Source: Chrysochromulina parva
Lineage: Eukaryota; Haptophyta; Prymnesiales; Chrysochromulinaceae
Reading direction: 5' to 3'
Assembly (NCBI GenBank): GCA_002887195.1
Contig: PJAB01000558.1
Location: forward strand, 1 to 23,842
Length of the DNA stretch: 23,842 nucleotides
Shown: positions 20,201 to 23,842 of the stretch, piece after piece
Position numbering within the stretch: the stretch's first letter is position 1
Layout of the letters: each line of letters starts with the position of its first letter
Made by a program: the position numbers and the translations under genes
Notes under the pieces: generated by a model
What the model was told of the DNA's origin: nothing
The model's input: only the letters and a program-made list of their open reading frames with translations
Databases searched by the model: none

Positions 20201-21793
20201 GACGGGCCGGACGCCACCTCCCCCACTGCGAGTTGCATGCGCTCGGTGTCCGACTACCGCGCGGCACGGGCAGCGTACTGTGAGGCGCTGCTGCAGGCGC
20301 ACGAAACGGTCGTCGAGGCCTTTAGCGGCAAGCGCGTCGAGGTGGCGAAGCAGTTGGTCTTCGTAATGCCGCATACGGCATCCGCAAACCCCAAGCTCGA
20401 AGGTGTGCGCCGCGTGCGCGACGTGGTCGCCATCCTGGCCGAGCCGTCGCTGAAACGGCCGTTGGGCTTCCACAGTGTCGAGCCGATGCAAATGCGCGCT
20501 GGCTCGGTGCATCAGGCACAGCGCGAGTGGTTGCTGACGAACGTGCTGTACAAGCTCACAGCAACGCTGCGCGATGCCGACGAGGCGGGCACCGTGCCGC
20601 TGGTGCCGCTGCTGCTCCGGCACGCGGTGATTGCATCCTTCATCACAGCCAACATGAACCGCGTGCATCAGCTCATCGACGAGGGCGCGATGCTGCGCGA
20701 GCTCATCGGGCTGGCGGCTTCCAAATTTGGAGAGAGCGCCGAGATGGGCGCCAGAGTGCGGGAGCTCTTGCTGCAGGCGCTCTCCATGTGCGCGCTCGTG
20801 GTGGTCGTCGAGTACGCGCTGCAAGATGACGTGGCCTTCATGGGACCGATCATCGAGGCCTTCGTTCACAAGGAGCTGATGCTCTCCGGCCACCGATTCG
20901 TGCTCATAGGCTCCTCTGACGTGGCGCTGCCGCTGCCTGAGGCGGCGACACTCTCGATGGAAAGCTTCGGGCTCAACTTTCGCGAGTGGGTCCACTTCCG
21001 ACCCGACGCCTCCGGCGCGCTTTCGTCCGCAACGGCCGACTACAGCGAGGTTTCGTCCACAACGGCCGAGGACGGTGATCCTCAGGGAAGGAGAAGCCTC
21101 GAGCTTGGCAGCCGTGAGTATGGCCACTTCGAGAAGAGGCTCGAGGCCGCCAAGCTCATCTCCGAGATCCACTCGTCACGCATGGGCAAGATGGTCTCGG
21201 CGCTGCATCTGGGCTCGAATCCTCTTGAGCATGATGCGAGTGCGGCCGCATCGGCGTGGCTGCGCAGCCCGAGCTGCGTACTGAGGTCGCTCGACCTGAG
21301 CTATACTGGGCTGCAGATGGTGGATTGGAAAGTGTTGTGCGCTGGCTTGCATGCCAATGCGTCGCTCACGTTCCTCGACGTGCGAGCGTGGCCGCCGGTG
21401 GCCGACTCAGTGCTCGGGACGCTGGGCAGGAGCCTTCTCGACCCCGGTAGCCCTCTTAGCCTGCGATTCGCACGCACCAACGCCTTCGATGTGCTCGAGG
21501 GCATCAGGAAGCTCAGCCTGGAGGAGACGGCCATGGGCACGGGCGCGATTTGCATGCTCGCCGGTGTGCTCAAGCACAACGCTATGGTGCGCGAGGTCAA
21601 TCTGAGCGCAGCCGGCGTCACCAGTGAAGGTGCCGCTGCACTCGCCATCGCGCTACGTGCCAACTCGGCCTTGGCTGTGTTGCGCTTGCTACACAATCCA
21701 CTCGAGTCAGCGGGGCTGGCTCACCTTCATGAGGCGATCGCGGAGCGGGTGTCGACGGGCCACCCACTCCAGGTTGACCTGCCGGGGGCGTGA
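1592..21793 (+). CDS. Giant KptA - TCAD9-like - triple NACHT-LRR protein (nine exons, 6,299 aa predicted)
   Basis: Predicted CDS: join(1592-5554, 5685-7700, 7923-8432, 8738-8983, 9065-9157, 9299-10612, 10732-11980, 12083-19395, 19598-21793), exactly 18,900 nt including the stop. ATG 1592 follows an in-frame TGA at 1541 and is the first ATG after it. Seven introns are phase 0 and one (11981-12082) is phase 1; every junction keeps the frame. Joins inside cassette 1 and at 19395/19598 are supported because the joined peptides align with continuous copies in cassette 2. Order by residue: KptA/Tpt1 about 350-565; APH-like TCAD9-like about 566-1390; coiled coil and disordered to about 1920; cassette 1 (Walker A 2119-2125, Walker B 2202-2211, LRRs); basic linker; cassette 2 (Walker A 3711-3717, Walker B 3796-3804, many LRRs); cassette 3 (degenerate NACHT, short LRR). 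Probably an NLR-type intracellular sensor with enzymatic N-terminal domains (inference). The weakest join is exon 7 to 8; without it there would be two genes, one ending at 12027. Confidence 0.7.
1640..1760 (+). other. N-terminal helical segment, weakly Dpy-30/RIIa-like
   Basis: Residues about 17-56 include SSAERLHFLGQFLLDW, which resembles the xPxxFLAxYLL helix of Dpy-30/RIIa-type dimerisation motifs. In such proteins the helix pair mediates dimerisation or docking. The similarity is short and found by eye only. Confidence 0.3.
2168..2460 (+). repeat. Coding low-complexity block: poly-Ser (AGC)n, 12-bp repeat, poly-Ala (GCC)n
   Basis: An AGC run (about 2168-2215) encodes roughly 17 serines, followed by more Ser-rich sequence. 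A 12-bp unit CGGGATGAATCT recurs about five times between 2309 and 2368, encoding an E-S-R-D repeat, with one copy changed to E-S-R-V. It is flanked by two copies of a segment of about 33 bp (about 2270-2302 and 2376-2408) encoding ASPRGKRA-type peptides. A GCC run (about 2438-2458) gives poly-Ala. All periods are multiples of three. It forms a disordered linker before the KptA domain. Confidence 0.88.
2639..3283 (+). other. KptA/Tpt1-type RNA 2'-phosphotransferase domain
   Basis: Residues about 350-564 show the family motifs in order: LSKLMSKLLRHKA; IDTDGWV; LNDKQRFEL; IRAAQGHS; HGTT; MERHHIHLAKG; ISGMRHDC; GIRFFESTNGVIL. Tpt1/KptA enzymes use NAD+ to remove an internal 2'-phosphate from RNA, producing ADP-ribose cyclic phosphate; in fungi this finishes tRNA splicing. 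The residues I recall as essential in yeast Tpt1 (Arg23, His24, Arg71, Arg138) map to R362, H363, R439 and R493, all retained, so the domain is probably active. The length of about 215 aa fits a full domain. Fusion ahead of an NLR is unusual: stand-alone tRNA-splicing enzymes have no such extension. A role as effector or in RNA repair or modification is inference. Confidence 0.85.
3284..5554 (+). other. APH-like phosphotransferase domain resembling TCAD9 (continues into exon 2)
   Basis: Residues about 566-1321 form a long domain with a kinase-like signature: YQHGDLNAANVLVD (H929, D931, N936) followed by LWLIDFAKAG (D949). This is the HGDxxxxN...IDF pattern of aminoglycoside/choline-kinase-like phosphotransferases, with catalytic Asp and metal-binding Asn/Asp. 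A conserved-looking C-terminal part (PADLHACNFLFVML; RYVDLSTDKKRVAW) and the junction peptide FDIFSQL-VLPWRPDP into exon 2 agree with my memory of ternary complex-associated domain 9, described in NACHT/STAND conflict systems. The glycine-rich start (KLHGGFSGSLVLQ) could serve as the nucleotide loop. The TCAD9 name needs a profile search; the APH-like fold is better supported. Confidence 0.62.
5555..5684 (+). other. Intron 1 (130 nt, phase 0)
   Basis: Donor CTG|GTAGGT and acceptor CCTCATCAG|GTG. Splicing joins FDIFSQL to VLPWRPDPTGKYLE in frame. The intron has three tandem ACCGCTGAGG-type units and several TGATTGCC/CATTGCC motifs, and an in-frame stop right after the donor. Confidence 0.8.
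5937..6008 (+). repeat. 36-bp tandem duplication in coiled-coil coding sequence
   Basis: Two adjacent 36-bp copies (5937-5972 and 5973-6008) encode HQHAIRRLHEGR and HQHAIRRSHDGR. The frame is kept and the copies differ at a few positions, indicating a fairly recent internal duplication. Confidence 0.88.
6532..6630 (+). repeat. Acidic in-frame repeat (S/E-E-P-E-I type)
   Basis: Imperfect repeats of GAGCCCGAGATCTCG and GAGGAGATCGAG produce a run of Glu/Ile/Ser/Pro with about half acidic residues. It is low-complexity expansion inside exon 2. Confidence 0.8.
7701..7922 (+). other. Intron 2 (222 nt, phase 0) with duplicated splice junctions
   Basis: Donor CTCTGG|GTGCGC at 7701; acceptor CTCATCAG|GTGCGCCACG at 7922/7923. 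Joining gives FRELW-VRHARTM, matching the continuous DYEEQRVQHCLDM and DYRAARAAYCEAL segments of cassettes 2 and 3. The earlier acceptor copy at 7850/7851 lies 71 bp upstream and would shift the frame. The intron holds arrays of CTAATTGCCTCC-like units. Confidence 0.78.
7841..7950 (+). repeat. 39-bp direct repeat of the exon 3 acceptor junction, offset 71 bp
   Basis: Positions 7841-7879 and 7912-7950 are identical over 39 bp and include the branch-side pyrimidines, the CAG, and the first coding bases of exon 3. At the other end, GGGAGCTCTGGGTGCG (exon 2 end plus donor, 7690-7705) recurs at 7761-7776, also offset by 71 bp. Confidence 0.92.
8433..8737 (+). other. Intron 3 (305 nt, phase 0), repeat-rich
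   Basis: Donor TCG|GTGGGT, acceptor CTCACAG|GTG. Joining gives LLSKEPS-VVSTFERAWNW, with Walker A-to-B spacing (83 residues) close to that of cassette 2 (86). The interior is made of TGATTGC, CATGTCTGCAACTGATTG and GATTGCGATCTC units. A decoy junction at 8660/8661 (CCTTCAG|GTTGTGTCC) resembles the true one (CCTCACAG|GTGGTGTCC) 77 bp downstream but leads to a quick stop. Confidence 0.78.
8984..9064 (+). other. Intron 4 (81 nt, phase 0, stop-free)
   Basis: Donor GAG|GTGGGT, acceptor TTTCCACAG|GAG. Removal joins TSRPNGLPE to ELFIKAHFRRLQLKPLSDEQQ, fitting TSRVEGIGNMDPYLDRHFSVLDLKELSNEQQ in cassette 2. The length is divisible by three with no stop, so retention would add 27 residues. Its last ~45 nt closely match the end of intron 7. 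Confidence 0.72.
9158..9298 (+). other. Intron 5 (141 nt, phase 0)
   Basis: Donor GAGCCG|GTGCGC, acceptor GCGAACAG|GTG. Splicing joins VIRSRVEP to VLGLTAAQRLIEYV. The interior has repeated CAGATGGCCCCCT / GATTGCGATGCC-type units. In-frame stop near the 3' end. Confidence 0.75.
10540..11660 (+). other. LRR region of cassette 1
   Basis: Exon 6 end and exon 7 encode RI-like leucine-rich repeats: SLDLSDNNLRGDEM; ALNLAGNCLASEGARQVARAL; LLDLSRNGLCGID; TLCLNDNWLKDEGAALVLSAL; SLDLARNKLGVGACRLLV; TLCLRDNLLDAECAPLLAEVL; VLDLSSNLLCIAL; SIDLNGNRASAELLEIV. The LxLxxNxL cores with about 28-residue period match ribonuclease-inhibitor-type LRRs found in NLRs, the usual ligand-sensing or autoinhibitory part. 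Confidence 0.88.
10613..10731 (+). other. Intron 6 (119 nt, phase 0)
   Basis: Donor GCCAAG|GTCTGG, acceptor ATATCGCAG|GTG. Joins MYALAK to VLAEDPEPPARALNLAGN within a run of LRRs. The interior is nearly all CTGATGCC/CTGATG repeats, which also resemble branch-point consensus. Confidence 0.78.
11661..12747 (+). other. Basic/disordered linker between cassettes 1 and 2, with NLS-like PKKRAKR
   Basis: Spans exon 7 end and exon 8 start. Rich in Pro, Ser, Ala, Lys, Arg and Asp. Directly after the exon 7-8 junction is PKKRAKR (12097-12117, residues 3136-3142), which fits a monopartite nuclear localisation signal. The exon 8 frame is open all the way from the acceptor at 12082/12083 to the ATG at 12196 and beyond, which supports continuous coding. 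Confidence 0.55.
11981..12082 (+). other. Intron 7 (102 nt, phase 1), links cassettes 1 and 2
   Basis: Donor GAGG|GTGAGC, acceptor TTTCCACAG|GAG. One base from exon 7 plus GA of exon 8 form a Gly codon and the frame continues. If unspliced, translation stops at TAA 12025-12027 (3,145 aa). The 3' ~45 nt closely match intron 4, supporting its reality. A 9-bp direct repeat CTCGAACCT (12016-12024 and 12091-12099) flanks most of it. Confidence 0.62.
12748..13665 (+). other. Beta-rich module of cassette 2
   Basis: Begins GMLLLFNCNKARFKLVIGD, then a middle part GRVSTVQRVLRDDTVVVRVD that looks like a small Tudor/KOW-type barrel, then LYLHNDECVDACVVEM, HWVEM, AADLNEYNH and a helix YEEQRVQHCLDM...VEDAITGN before the NACHT. 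All pieces recur in cassette 3 (GHVVLLYNCC; GTVIELLDDDRLRVRID; LFLHQEAGLVDAVVVEW; EADLNQYNH). I do not recognise it as a named family. Confidence 0.6.
13800..15963 (+). other. NACHT NTPase domain of cassette 2
   Basis: Uninterrupted in exon 8. Walker A GPGTGKT at 13822-13842; Walker B IVILDGVDE at 14077-14103; VLITSRVEG sensor; LKELSNEQQ; winged-helix-end motif FKHLSFQEGLFAQF near 15925-15966. Compared with cassette 1 it holds a large insertion after the NEQQ segment (about 14290-15060). All NTP-binding residues that can be checked by eye are present, so it is probably an active switch. Confidence 0.88.
14290..15060 (+). other. Insert in NACHT 2, possibly a degenerate nucleotidyltransferase-like domain
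   Basis: About 250 residues absent from cassettes 1 and 3. The stretch FRSFKATMLLTYGLTEVECRCELHYKEIFAV...ASEHYHFFRQQM recalls the GYRDxKL...VEVQLHxxxI...HYxxxR pattern of RelA/SpoT-like nucleotidyltransferase-fold proteins, but the resemblance is loose and catalytic acidic residues are not clear. The flanks are low-complexity. Confidence 0.3.
16180..18957 (+). other. Long LRR region of cassette 2, two LRR classes
   Basis: Starts with SLDLSSNKVGEEN and continues with many RI-like repeats (ELDLSNNGLGDKGMKAVCTAL; LDLSFNQPG; TLDLNGVNLGARG; LCLASNNLVDSKL; ALDLSSNEISG; SVDLRNNPITDDQ; LRLAKNRLQATGAQPIVEAL; LLDLSQNGLGL). It then changes to short about 23-residue repeats of the bacterial/plant/SDS22 kind (LNLDENELSS; LSLQRNQLQELPSKIGTL; LNLQSNQLTRLQGSIGTL; LNLRANHLTQLTPAIGNL; LDISDNAKLRTLPRDM), ending ALKKYFAE, a usual end for such arrays. 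Confidence 0.88.
19126..20337 (+). other. Beta-rich module of cassette 3 (split by intron 8)
   Basis: GHVVLLYNCCGAAHVL at the end of exon 8 matches the GMLLLFNC start of the cassette 2 module; exon 9 continues with YLELVPHLAFACAEGTRL (compare LVSPWLAYACCVGARL), then the barrel-like and DLNQYNH parts. The match across the intron shows that exons 8 and 9 belong to one gene. Confidence 0.68.
19396..19597 (+). other. Intron 8 (202 nt, phase 0)
   Basis: Donor GCCTCA|GTACGC, acceptor TCTCATCAG|GTG. Joins DDERQLAS to VLRGDDYTLIVKL. Made of TGATTGGCC, GGATTGCC, TGATGGCC and TGATTGCC units. In-frame TGA at 19402-19404. Confidence 0.8.
20360..21000 (+). other. Degenerate NACHT-like domain of cassette 3 (pseudo-ATPase)
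   Basis: Aligns with cassette 2, but Walker A reads RAGSVHQAQ instead of RAGPGTGKT (20501-20521; no Lys/Thr), Walker B reads ALVVVVEYALQDDVA instead of ALIVILDGVDEAAG (about 20792-20836), and the sensor region reads FVLIGSSDV instead of VLITSRVEG. It also lacks the SFQE winged-helix end. The frame is fully open, so this is a coding domain without evident nucleotide-binding residues rather than a broken gene. Confidence 0.72.
21190..21790 (+). other. Short LRR region of cassette 3, C-terminus of the giant protein
   Basis: About five RI-like repeats: ALHLGSNPLEHDASAAASAWL; SLDLSYTGLQMVDW; FLDVRAWPP; EVNLSAAGVTSEGAAALAIAL; VLRLLHNPLESAGLAHLHEAI. The protein ends VDLPGA with TGA at 21791-21793. 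Confidence 0.82.
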
Positions 21794-22401
21794 GGAGACC
21801 CAAGCCACGCCGCCGGCCTCGCAGGAGCCTTCAAGAGCATCATGATGAGAAGGCGAGATGTGTCTCTCGCATCGCAAGGTGTTGAGTGCTGCTGCACGTA
21901 GCACGACCCAGAGTTCCCACATACTCGTAGCATTGTTGCATGTCAGTGTTGGTGCGAGAGAGAGCGAGAGAGAGAGACGAGAGAGAGGGAGTGCGAGAGA
22001 GAGCGAGAGAGAGAGACGAGAGAGAGGGAGAGAGAGGGAGACAGAGAGAGAGAGACAGAGTGAGAGAGACGGAGAGAGAGAACCCCCCCGCGCCCCGGAG
22101 CTGTGAGAGAATCAGCGGGGGGAGTCGGGAGAGAGAGAGAGAGAGAGACGTGCATCGATGTGTTCGAACGGAAGAACTGTTCTGAAGAAGGTCTGGACGG
22201 ACGGGACGTGTCTCTGGGAACACCCAGCCGAGCGTCGTCTCCGAACCTCGCATTGGTTATTCGCCTCCACCCTTCTTTCTTTCCTGAGGCGGGTTTTCCG
22301 CCGGGCCAATCTTAACATACCCATTGTACTCCTTCAACGGAGAGGCCTATTCACAGACATACCAGAACTATTTCGTACACGAAGTCGGATTTAGTAGTCC
22401 A
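21794..22401. other. Intergenic region downstream of the giant gene
   Basis: No convincing gene. It contains the GA-rich array (21953-22148) and otherwise unremarkable sequence with lower GC around 22300-22400. No clear AATAAA was seen near the giant gene's stop. Both flanking reading frames point into this region, so it should hold two 3' ends. Confidence 0.6.
21953..22148 (+). repeat. GA-rich polypurine array with 39-bp tandem unit
   Basis: Almost pure GA/GAGA sequence. A 39-bp unit beginning GTGCGAGAGAGAGCGAGAG occurs twice back to back (about 21953-22030), then simple GA repeats continue with a short interruption at about 22083-22120. The polypurine strand is the + strand; such tracts can form triplex structures. 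Confidence 0.9.
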
Positions 22402-22908
22402 CTAGGCCACTGCAGCGTGCTTGTGGGCGGCAAAATGGAGACACCCGACGACACTGTCGATTAAAAAAAGAAGCGGTGGCACCATCACCATCATCGAGAT
22501 GATAGAACCGATGGCAAGTATCTTGTCAAATGAAATCTTCGCATCATAGAGGATGATCCCAGCACGCAGGAGCCGCTTCTTGGCGAACACCATACCCATC
22601 TCGGCAGGCTTCAGCGGTGAGAGAGAGATGGGCAACATACGTGCGGTTGCCTCGGCAACAAAGCCGATTGAGCCTACGCCTGCAACCCTGGCGGCACGAT
22701 CTTCGACGAATCCAACTGCAGCCGACCGAGAAGCCATCACTGTTTGCATCACTGTTGGCACTGATGGCCGGGTGCATGGCGTGTGGAAGCAAATGGGACC
22801 TGGAGAAGTGGCACGTGAAGCGACGAACGCCACGCACGTCGGTAGCGACATGAGCAGCATCGGCACAGCACGGTAGCGAGACAACACGCATTTCGAGAGA
22901 GGAAGCAT
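22402..22908 (-). CDS. ORF with YeiH/UPF0324-like membrane segment (possible exon or remnant)
   Basis: A 168-codon ORF. Residues about 97-150 (22459-22620) read SPLKPAEMGMVFAKKRLLRAGIILYDAKISFDKILAIG and then a hydrophobic stretch. This matches the core pattern of YeiH/UPF0324 putative sulfate exporters (lkPGixFaxKxLLRxGIxLyGxxLsxxdIlxxG), with a D where the family usually has G after LY. The family is normally about 340 aa with some ten membrane segments; only one region is here, and the flanks are not recognisable. It may be one exon of a split gene or a decayed copy. The ATG at 22908 is uncertain. The ORF runs convergently to the giant gene. Confidence 0.4.
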   Translation of the reverse strand: MLPLSKCVLSRYRAVPMLLMSLPTCVAFVASRATSPGPICFHTPCTRPSVPTVMQTVMASRSAAVGFVEDRAARVAGVGSIGFVAEATARMLPISLSPLKPAEMGMVFAKKRLLRAGIILYDAKISFDKILAIGSIISMMVMVPPLLFLIDSVVGCLHFAAHKHAAVA

Positions 22909-23410
22909 CTCCGTCCAGGACTCAGGACGTCCAGGTCTGTGCTTGCTAAAGGGCCCGACCTGGACAGAGACCGATTACCGATTAATTTTCTTCGCGCCTT
23001 CCCGCGCTCCGAATCATAGACACGTGGGGAGCCGGACACTTCTGGACACTTTCAGGCCACGGGTATCTCGTGCGGGGAGATACCGGGGGCTCTGGCCGCA
23101 GCGCCGGCCGCTACGCGTCTGTCGCGCGCGCCTTCATTTCGCTTTCGCCGACCGCCTTTGAGCAGGCGCGGGGACAGGCGCTCCCCGAGGCGCTCTGGGA
23201 GCGGGTGGAGGCAGGGTCGGGTTCGCTGGGGGCGGCCTCTTCTGAGTCGGCCGCGGGGAGCGGTCGGCTCCGGGCCTGCGGCTGTTGAGTCGGCCGCGGT
23301 TTCGGACTTTCGGTCGTCGCGCTGACATGCGGGTTGTGTGTTGGTGGGTATGGATGGTTGTGAGGTTCGTCGGTGTGATCCGTGTGCCCTTGTGCGCCCC
23401 CGTGTGTGTT

Positions 23411-23564
23411 AGAAGTCACACAGGCACACATTCAAATTCACACACACACATTCACACCATGGTGGGTGCCGCGTGTGTGTCCCGTGTGTTACAGTGATCA
23501 CTGTAGAAGTCACACAGACGCACATTCACATTCACATTCACACACATTCACACCACGGGTGTCC
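23411..23564 (+). repeat. Duplicated CA-rich block, offset 94 bp
   Basis: Two related copies begin AGAAGTCACACAG (23411 and 23505) and continue as CACATTCACA-type repeats ending ATTCACACCA(T/C)GG. They are separated by GTGTGT-rich sequence, so GT and CA blocks could pair as hairpins. Confidence 0.85.
23491..23504. repeat. Perfect 14-bp palindrome ACAGTGATCACTGT
   Basis: Exact inverted repeat without a loop, about 135 bp upstream of the ATG at 23639, between the two CA-rich copies. It could be a binding site for a dimeric regulator or chance within repeats. Confidence 0.6.
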
Positions 23565-23638
23565 GGCCCCATCTTTTTTCCGAGTCACGGACTTGCTTTG
23601 GTCCCGGACTCGTTTTTCATTTACCATTCGTGGCAACC

Positions 23639-23842
23639 ATGGGAGCCTGCTGCTCCACATCGTACGCAGGCGAGGATGAGGTCATCTTGCTCTCGAGATC
23701 AGATGGCGCCGTTATGCGCCGCGTCAAGAAGACGCTCAGTCCCTTCCAAGGGCCCCAAGACCCGACATTTGTCCTCGATGACACACTGGTTGCTGGTCCG
23801 CACTGCATCTTCATCGCCCCCAAGCGCTCGCCACAGGGCATC
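23639..23842 (+). CDS. N-terminus of a predicted N-myristoylated/palmitoylated protein (3' partial)
   Basis: ATG in a good context (AACCATGG) opens a frame with no stop to the window end, 68 codons. The product starts MGACCSTS: Gly2 with Ser6 fits N-myristoylation, and Cys4/Cys5 are candidate palmitoylation sites, so membrane anchoring is likely. The following sequence (VILLSRSDGAVMRRVKKTL, DPTFVLDDTLVAGPHCIFIAP) is not a family I recognise. There is no coding sequence close upstream in the same frame, and the GC-rich codon use matches its neighbours. Confidence 0.65.
   Translation, partial: MGACCSTSYAGEDEVILLSRSDGAVMRRVKKTLSPFQGPQDPTFVLDDTLVAGPHCIFIAPKRSPQGI

Larger units (their letters stand above)
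22909..23638. other. Intergenic / upstream region of the MGACCS gene
   Basis: No convincing gene on either strand. It holds a G-rich stretch (about 23160-23290), GT-rich then CA-rich repeats (23320-23565), a 14-bp palindrome, and a T-rich segment just before the ATG at 23639. The last 70 bp probably contain the promoter and 5' UTR of the next gene. Confidence 0.55.

Noticed and set aside
21858..22185. Arg/Glu-rich ORFs across the GA array
   Set aside because: They are translations of a simple GA repeat with no other content.
23070..23288. Small ORF in the G-rich stretch
   Set aside because: Gly/Ala/Ser/Arg-rich translation with no domain; it probably reflects base composition.
1..23842. Bacterial origin or a bacterial conflict operon
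   Set aside because: KptA, TCAD9-like and NACHT domains occur in bacteria, but spliceosomal introns interrupt them here, along with RING and ankyrin neighbours and a lipidation signal of eukaryotic type.
1..23842. tRNA, rRNA or transposon genes
   Set aside because: I found no cloverleaf-like sequence with conserved tRNA boxes, no rRNA-like stretch, and no transposase or reverse transcriptase motifs on either strand; short or divergent RNAs could be missed without a covariance search.

Overview
This is GC-rich nuclear DNA from a eukaryote, most likely a microalga or other protist. A haptophyte is my best guess, from the combination of giant NACHT-LRR proteins, GC-rich codons and odd repeat-filled introns, but the sequence does not settle it. 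Spliceosomal introns (GT...YAG) interrupt well-conserved domains, so it is not bacterial even though some domain families are common in bacteria.

Layout, left to right. (1) Positions 3-1316 (+): the 3' part of a gene for an ankyrin / SIM-like / zinc-finger / RING-H2 protein, probably an E3 ubiquitin ligase. (2) Positions 1592-21793 (+): what I read as ONE giant nine-exon gene with a CDS of 18,900 nt and a product of 6,299 aa. Its exons are 1592-5554, 5685-7700, 7923-8432, 8738-8983, 9065-9157, 9299-10612, 10732-11980, 12083-19395 and 19598-21793. The domain order is: N-terminal helical segment; low-complexity linker; KptA/Tpt1 RNA 2'-phosphotransferase; APH-kinase-like domain resembling TCAD9; coiled coil; then three tandem cassettes of [beta-rich module - NACHT - LRR]. 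NACHT 1 and NACHT 2 keep Walker A and Walker B. The third has lost both and looks like a pseudo-ATPase. (3) Positions 21794-22401: intergenic, with a GA-rich array. (4) Positions 22402-22908 (-): an ORF containing a short stretch like the YeiH/UPF0324 putative sulfate-exporter family, an exon or remnant. (5) Positions 22909-23638: intergenic, with duplicated CA/GT-rich repeats and a perfect palindrome. (6) Positions 23639-end (+): the start of a gene whose product begins MGACCS, a myristoylation/palmitoylation signal.

The giant gene is the main attraction. It is NLR-like (NACHT ATPase switch plus LRR sensor) and carries at its N-terminus two enzyme-like domains: an NAD+-dependent RNA 2'-phosphate / ADP-ribosyl transfer domain with all expected key residues, and a phosphotransferase-like domain. 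By analogy with NLR conflict systems these could be effectors released when the LRRs sense something; that role is inference. The whole NACHT-LRR cassette appears to have been duplicated in tandem inside one reading frame. The introns form a second story: most are phase 0, most downstream exons begin with GTG, several introns are built from (C)TGATTGCC-like repeats, two share a near-identical 3' segment, and several contain duplicated copies of their own splice junctions about 71-77 bp apart.
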